The notes below the pieces were generated by a model. It was not told the origin of the DNA. It made no database searches and saw only the letters and a list, made by a program, of their open reading frames with translations. From positions 1-8,659 of the forward strand of contig CAZLOV010000105.1 of NCBI GenBank assembly GCA_964561235.1: a DNA stretch of 8,659 nt. The letters are read 5' to 3'. The DNA comes from JBCBSP01 sp964561235. GTDB lineage: Bacteria > Pseudomonadota > Alphaproteobacteria > Caulobacterales > Maricaulaceae. Both the position numbers and the translations under genes were made by a program. Shown piece by piece: positions 5,234 through 8,659 of this stretch; position 1 is the stretch's first letter, and every line of letters starts with the position of its first letter.

Positions 5234-6442
5234 CTAACCCTCGCCCGGGCCGCGGATTGATTCGATGGGGGTGAGCGTGCCGTCCTCGTTGACCAGATTG
5301 CCCTCGCCATCGGTTTCGAGATCGTCGACGAAAACACGGCCCAGACGGCCCTGTTCGAAAAGACGTCCGCGCTTGAGTTCGATGTCGGCGACAAAGACCC
5401 GCGCCTGCTCGGGCAGCGGATCGCATACCACCGGGCCGTCCTGGGCCTCCTGGTTGTTGCGCTGGATGGTCACGTTGCGCGCTGTCGAGACGCCGCAGGC
5501 CGTAACCCCATGGGTCATGTCGGCGATGTTCCAGTCGTATCTCAGCGTGCTGACTTCAGTCGCCCCGTCGACGAGGTCCGCCACGTCGTCCGTCGCGAAC
5601 CGGGCCAGATGCGCGAGCAGATCCTCCGGCCAGTTCGGAAACAGGGCGCGATGCTCCTCATAGAGCGGCGAAACGCGCAGCGGGTCGGGCCGCGTCTCCA
5701 CCCCGCGAAGCGCATTGACGTATTCGCGCGCCGCGCGGTTGAGCAGGCGGGGCAAGTTGGCCCCGGTAAACGCCTCGTCCTGCAAGCTCGGGCCGCCGAT
5801 CGCTCCGGAAAAGAAGCCGTACATCACCCGCGGGTCGGGCCAGTAGCGCTGCACGATGTTCAGCCGGATATCGTTCAGGCTGAGCCGGTGACCGTCGATC
5901 TCGATGATTTTCGCGTCATGGAGCGCCATCCGGCCCTCCGGCGAGGACACGCGCATCTGATCGATCCGGCGGAGCGGATAGGCCCGCGCCAGCTCGTCGA
6001 TCACCACCACATTGTGCAGGTTGAGCCAGTAGGCGAGCTGCTCGTTCCGGTTCAGGCCCGAAAGGGCGACGCTCGCCGGCAGCGCCTCAAGCTCCGCGCG
6101 ATAGGCGCTGATGGTTTCGACATGAGCCTCGTTGAACACATGCAGCGCGATCCGGTTGCCCTCGTTGCGGTAGCGGGAGGGGTTCTGCCCGGTGATCCGG
6201 GTGCCGGTGAGCTGGACCCAGCTTGTAGGAACGAAGCGGTCGCTGGGGCCGACATAATAAACGATTTCGTCGAGGATCTCGCTCAGCACCGCATAATCGA
6301 TCACCGTATCGCTGCCGGCGTCATGCGCGGCGTAGCGGCTGAACGCGTCGTCCGTTTGCGCGAGGGCAGGATGGAGGGCTGCGGCGAACATCCCTGCGAG
6401 GCAGGCCGCTGCAACGCAAACCGCAAGACGCACGACGGTCAT
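5234..6442 (-). CDS. Exported DUF547-domain protein
   Basis: From the ATG at 6442 the product is 402 residues. It opens with a classical signal peptide: Arg5, a hydrophobic stretch at about 6-22, and a likely cleavage after ALA at 26-28. The mature protein would be periplasmic or surface-exposed. The DUF547 core lies at about 125-245, with NRNEQLAYWLNLHNVVVIDEL (131-151) and the segment DPRVMYGFFSGAIGGPSLQDEAF (203-225). A family-specific region follows, with an acidic C terminus. The mature form contains only two cysteines, Cys316 and Cys340, suiting a disulfide. This start is chosen because GGGGAG lies 5 nt upstream (minus strand, 6453-6448) and the signal peptide follows at once; an ATG at 6526 would add 28 poorly signal-like residues. 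DUF547 has no settled biochemical function that I know of. Position as first gene ahead of the ABC ATPase and permease suggests a shared envelope role. Confidence 0.85.
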   Translation of the reverse strand: MTVVRLAVCVAAACLAGMFAAALHPALAQTDDAFSRYAAHDAGSDTVIDYAVLSEILDEIVYYVGPSDRFVPTSWVQLTGTRITGQNPSRYRNEGNRIALHVFNEAHVETISAYRAELEALPASVALSGLNRNEQLAYWLNLHNVVVIDELARAYPLRRIDQMRVSSPEGRMALHDAKIIEIDGHRLSLNDIRLNIVQRYWPDPRVMYGFFSGAIGGPSLQDEAFTGANLPRLLNRAAREYVNALRGVETRPDPLRVSPLYEEHRALFPNWPEDLLAHLARFATDDVADLVDGATEVSTLRYDWNIADMTHGVTACGVSTARNVTIQRNNQEAQDGPVVCDPLPEQARVFVADIELKRGRLFEQGRLGRVFVDDLETDGEGNLVNEDGTLTPIESIRGPGEG

Positions 6443-6447
6443 GATGG

Positions 6448-6457
6448 CTCCCCTTTT
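6448..6457 (-). promoter_or_regulatory. Ribosome binding site deciding the DUF547 start
   Basis: On the minus strand AAAAGGGGAG precedes the ATG at 6442 by 5 nt. It supports the short form of the protein that begins with the signal peptide. Confidence 0.65.
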
Positions 6458-6509
6458 CAGACCTTCGCGACTGTGTACGCAGCGCCCGCTCGCCGGACCA
6501 TGAAAGCGG

Positions 6510-6527
6510 CATGACTTTTTCGTCATG
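6510..6527. repeat. CATGAC-N6-GTCATG palindrome upstream of the DUF547 gene
   Basis: A perfect 6-bp inverted repeat (6510-6515 and 6522-6527) with loop TTTTTC lies in the 137-base gap between trxB and the DUF547 gene, 68 bases ahead of the DUF547 ATG. CATGA also occurs at 6499. It could be an operator or a small hairpin. It is not a good terminator, because the T run is in the loop. Confidence 0.35.
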
Positions 6528-6579
6528 AACCGATGTTCGTCCTGGCGACGGAGGCCGCCGGGGCGTCTTCAACGGGCGG

Positions 6580-7524
6580 CTAGTGGCCTCCGGCGAGGAA
6601 GCGTTCCGCCTCCAGCGCCGCCATGCAGCCCATGCCTGCAGCCGTCACCGCCTGGCGGTAGACGTCGTCGGTCACGTCGCCGGCGGCGAAGACCCCGGGA
6701 ATGGAGGTCTTTGTGGAGTCCGGCTCGGTGACGAGATAGCCGCCGGCTTTAGTCTCCAGCTGGCCCTGGAAAAGCTCGGTCGCAGGCGCATGGCCGATGG
6801 CGATGAACACACCGTCTGTCGGGATTTCCCGCGTTTCGCCGCTCGCCACGTGCTTGAGCCGCACGCCGGTCACCACCGGCGGGGTTCCGCCGCCGAGGAT
6901 TTCATCCACGACATGGTCCCAGACGACCTCGATCTTGGGATGCTTGAACAGCCGCTCCTGCATGACCTTCTCCGCGCGCAGGCTGTCGCGGCGGTGCACG
7001 AGGGTGACCTTGCTGGCGAAATTGGTGAGGAAGAGCGCTTCCTCGACGGCGGTGTTGCCGCCGCCGACCACGACGACCTCCTTGTTCCGGTAGAAGAAGC
7101 CGTCGCAGGTCGCACACGCCGACACGCCACCGCCCATCAGCGCCTGCTCGCTCTCGAGCCCCAGCCATTTCGCGCTGGCGCCGGTGGCGATGATCACGCT
7201 GTCGGCGGTGAAGACGGTTCCGCCGTCGGTCTTCAGCACGAACGGGCGCTGGGAGAGATCGGCTTCGGTGACGATGTCGTTGATGATCTCCGCGCCGACA
7301 TGTTCAGCCTGCAGCTTCATCTGCTCCATGAGCCAGGGGCCCTGGATGACGTCGGCGAAGCCGGGATAGTTCTCGACGTCGGTCGTGATGGTGAGCTGTC
7401 CGCCCGGCTGCAGGCCCGCGATCAGCACGGGCTGGAGCATTGCGCGCGCCGCGTAGATCGCCGCCGTGTAGCCCGCAGCCCCGGAACCGATGATGACAAC
7501 CTTCGAATGGCGCGAATCGCCCAT
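6580..7524 (-). CDS. trxB: Thioredoxin reductase (NADPH)
   Basis: The 314-residue flavoprotein transfers electrons from NADPH through FAD and a redox-active disulfide to thioredoxin in the cytoplasm. Seen in order: the FAD-binding GSGAAG (13-18), the PGGQL region (about 40-44), the catalytic CATC (Cys137, Cys140) in SACATCDGFF, the NADPH-binding GGGNTA (154-159) with HRRDS (177-181) for the 2'-phosphate, and the second FAD motif GVFAAGDV (277-284). Length matches E. coli TrxB (about 320). The ATG at 7524 is chosen because AAGGGAGAG lies 7 nt upstream and the family's N terminus begins there; a longer in-frame reading back to 7701 would overlap the ELM1 gene. It follows that gene by 79 bases, so co-transcription is likely. 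A GCCGCC/GGCGGC repeat just after the stop lacks a T tract. Confidence 0.96.
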   Translation of the reverse strand: MGDSRHSKVVIIGSGAAGYTAAIYAARAMLQPVLIAGLQPGGQLTITTDVENYPGFADVIQGPWLMEQMKLQAEHVGAEIINDIVTEADLSQRPFVLKTDGGTVFTADSVIIATGASAKWLGLESEQALMGGGVSACATCDGFFYRNKEVVVVGGGNTAVEEALFLTNFASKVTLVHRRDSLRAEKVMQERLFKHPKIEVVWDHVVDEILGGGTPPVVTGVRLKHVASGETREIPTDGVFIAIGHAPATELFQGQLETKAGGYLVTEPDSTKTSIPGVFAAGDVTDDVYRQAVTAAGMGCMAALEAERFLAGGH

Positions 7525-7531
7525 GGCGGCG

Positions 7532-7540
7532 CTCTCCCTT
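7532..7540 (-). promoter_or_regulatory. Ribosome binding site deciding the trxB start
   Basis: AAGGGAGAG on the minus strand lies 7 nt before the ATG at 7524, supporting the 314-residue form over any N-terminal extension. Confidence 0.65.
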
Positions 7541-7603
7541 GATATCGTCTGTGCGAGAGCGGCCGGGCGCGGCGCAAGGCCGGCGGCCGCGATCTTGTCG
7601 GCC

Positions 7604-8548
7604 CTATAACTCTGAGCGTGCGCCCATGATTTCAAGCACCGCGCGCGCGGCCTTCTCCGTTTCGTGAAGCGGCTCCCGCTCCCAGCGCTCCAGACGGCCA
7701 AGATAGGGGCGCACTGCGCCTTCCGCCTCGAGCGCGTCGTAAAGCCGGGCGAACTTTCCGGGTCTGCCCTCCAGCGGAAGCCGGTAGACCGGCGGCCCCG
7801 CGCTTGCGGCTTCAGTGAGCATGTTGGTTGAGTCTTCCGTCACGAAAACCCAGTCCGCCCCCGCAAGGAAGGCGAAATAGGGATTTGGCCCCTGGCCGTC
7901 GAAAAACAGGCAGCGGGGATTGGGTGAGAAGCGCGCCGCCAGCGCACGGCGCAGCGGATCGGGCGTGCGCCTTGAAACGGTGATCATCAGGCTCGCCCCG
8001 TCGCGGTGCAGATCGCCCAGCCGTTCGATGAGATAGGCGGAGACCTCTCGCGTGATGCGGTGATGCTTGCTGTCCCCGCCGATCAGAACGGCGATGCGCG
8101 GCTCGGGCAGGGGATCGATCCATTCCGCAAACTGGCGGCGCGCCTCGGCGAGCCTGTCCGGCGTGATGCGGTTGGGCGAGCCCAGGATGTTGAGCACGTT
8201 GCGGCCGGTCAGCCGGTCGTGGCGCGGCGCGATGATCAGGTCGAAGCGGTCATGATCCGCGCGCGGGTCCTGCACATACACGAAGACAGCGCGCGGAAAC
8301 GCCCGCCGGTGCACGGCGCTGGCGCGCAAAGCGGCGCGTCCGCAGCCGATCCAGAGATCCGGCTGGATGGGGCCGGGGTCGGCGACGGGTCCGGTGCGCG
8401 CGACCTGGACCGGCATGACGTGCAGCGGGATCGCACGCGCGAGCGCTTCGGCCAGGCCGAGCGCCTGGTTCTCGATGCCGCGCCGCCCGTCGGAGACGAC
8501 GAGCGCCGTGCGTTCAGCGCCGGATGCGGGACGGAGTTTGAGCGCCAT
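7604..8548 (-). CDS. ELM1/DUF1022-family GT-B-like protein
   Basis: This 314-residue protein matches the mitochondrial fission ELM1 family, named after Arabidopsis ELM1 and widespread in alphaproteobacteria. Recognisable segments are SDGRRGIENQALGLAEAL (19-36), PDLWIGCGRAA (63-73), VYVQDPR (90-96), FDLIIAPRHD (102-111), NILGSPNRIT (120-129), IAVLIGGDSKHHRI (152-165), and TEDSTNMLTEAASAGPPVY (237-255). The last resembles the nucleotide-sugar site of GT-B glycosyltransferases, so an envelope-glycan role is possible; bacterial function is unproven as far as I know. No signal peptide is seen. The ATG at 8548 is the first possible, with an in-frame TAA four codons upstream; AGGG gives only a modest ribosome site. 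It lies 49 bases after the greA tail and 79 before trxB, so the three may share a transcript. Confidence 0.88.
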   Translation of the reverse strand: MALKLRPASGAERTALVVSDGRRGIENQALGLAEALARAIPLHVMPVQVARTGPVADPGPIQPDLWIGCGRAALRASAVHRRAFPRAVFVYVQDPRADHDRFDLIIAPRHDRLTGRNVLNILGSPNRITPDRLAEARRQFAEWIDPLPEPRIAVLIGGDSKHHRITREVSAYLIERLGDLHRDGASLMITVSRRTPDPLRRALAARFSPNPRCLFFDGQGPNPYFAFLAGADWVFVTEDSTNMLTEAASAGPPVYRLPLEGRPGKFARLYDALEAEGAVRPYLGRLERWEREPLHETEKAARAVLEIMGARSEL

Positions 8549-8597
8549 GGACCCTGCTTACGCCGCGCCGTCCCGGCTGGCCAGCGCGCGCGGCCGG

Positions 8598-8659
8598 TCA
8601 GCGCCAGTCGACCTTCAGGATCTCGTAGGACTTCACCCCGCCCGGAGCGTTCACCTCCA
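8598..8659 (-). CDS. greA: C-terminus of transcription elongation factor GreA (partial)
   Basis: Only the last 19 codons are in the window: EVNAPGGVKSYEILKVDWR, then TGA at 8600-8598. The pattern of a PGG turn followed by YEIL and a hydrophobic end is that of the GreA C-terminal FKBP-like domain. GreA rescues backtracked RNA polymerase by stimulating transcript cleavage. greA close to trxB also fits gene order that I recall from alphaproteobacteria. The rest lies beyond the right edge, so the assignment rests on a short segment. Confidence 0.6.
   Translation of the reverse strand, partial: EVNAPGGVKSYEILKVDWR

Noticed and set aside
5510..6514. A 334-codon plus-strand frame antisense to the DUF547 gene
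   Set aside because: It is a shadow of the minus-strand gene, which has a signal peptide, a ribosome site and a recognisable family core.
6553..6582. GCCGCC/GGCGGC inverted repeat at the trxB stop as a terminator
   Set aside because: No T tract follows on the minus strand and the stem is only 6 bp in a sequence dominated by G and C, where such repeats arise by chance.
7525..7701. N-terminal extension of TrxB back to 7701
   Set aside because: It would overlap the ELM1 gene, reads as Arg-rich non-conserved sequence, and ignores the good ribosome site before the ATG at 7524.
8576..8585. GCTGGCCAGC palindrome between greA and the ELM1 gene
   Set aside because: It is perfect but short, has no loop or T tract, and is within expectation for this base composition.

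Overview
This is a GC-rich window (well over 60% G+C by eye) holding eight genes and the tail of a ninth. The gene families and their order point to an alphaproteobacterium: a class I aspartate aminotransferase of the alphaproteobacterial type, Dps, and a reverse-strand series of greA tail, ELM1-family protein, trxB and a LysR regulator. A marine Maricaulales/Hyphomonadaceae-like or Caulobacterales-like host is a guess from protein flavour. No phage, transposase, CRISPR, rRNA or tRNA gene was seen.

Layout. Bases 1-168 are a very GC-rich leader. On the plus strand follow an aspartate (possibly also prephenate) aminotransferase (169-1380), a short AT-rich promoter-like gap containing a partial OxyR-like motif, and dps (1474-1941). 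Dps ends at a strong intrinsic terminator. Just beyond it lies a second strong hairpin whose T tract reads on the minus strand, so the dps side and the LysR side converge at about 1990-2075. Bases 2073-2272 have no obvious full-length gene. They do carry a hairpin that places a perfect Shine-Dalgarno sequence in its loop and an ATG in its stem, followed by a possible split small ORF.

Everything from 2273 to the right end is on the minus strand. Read in transcription order (right to left) it is: greA C-terminus, ELM1/DUF1022-family protein, trxB, a secreted DUF547 protein, an ABC ATPase, an FtsX/MacB-type permease (ATGA overlap with the ATPase) and a LysR regulator with a TTG start.

How the genes may work together. 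TrxB is the cytoplasmic NADPH-dependent thioredoxin reductase and Dps protects DNA from iron and peroxide, so both ends of the window have an oxidative-stress flavour. The DUF547-ATPase-permease trio looks like one envelope-directed operon: a MacB/LolCDE-like ABC machine with a single permease, no membrane-fusion protein in sight, and an exported partner of unknown function. It is the least characterised part of the window and the best candidate for new biology, together with the small region between dps and the LysR gene.
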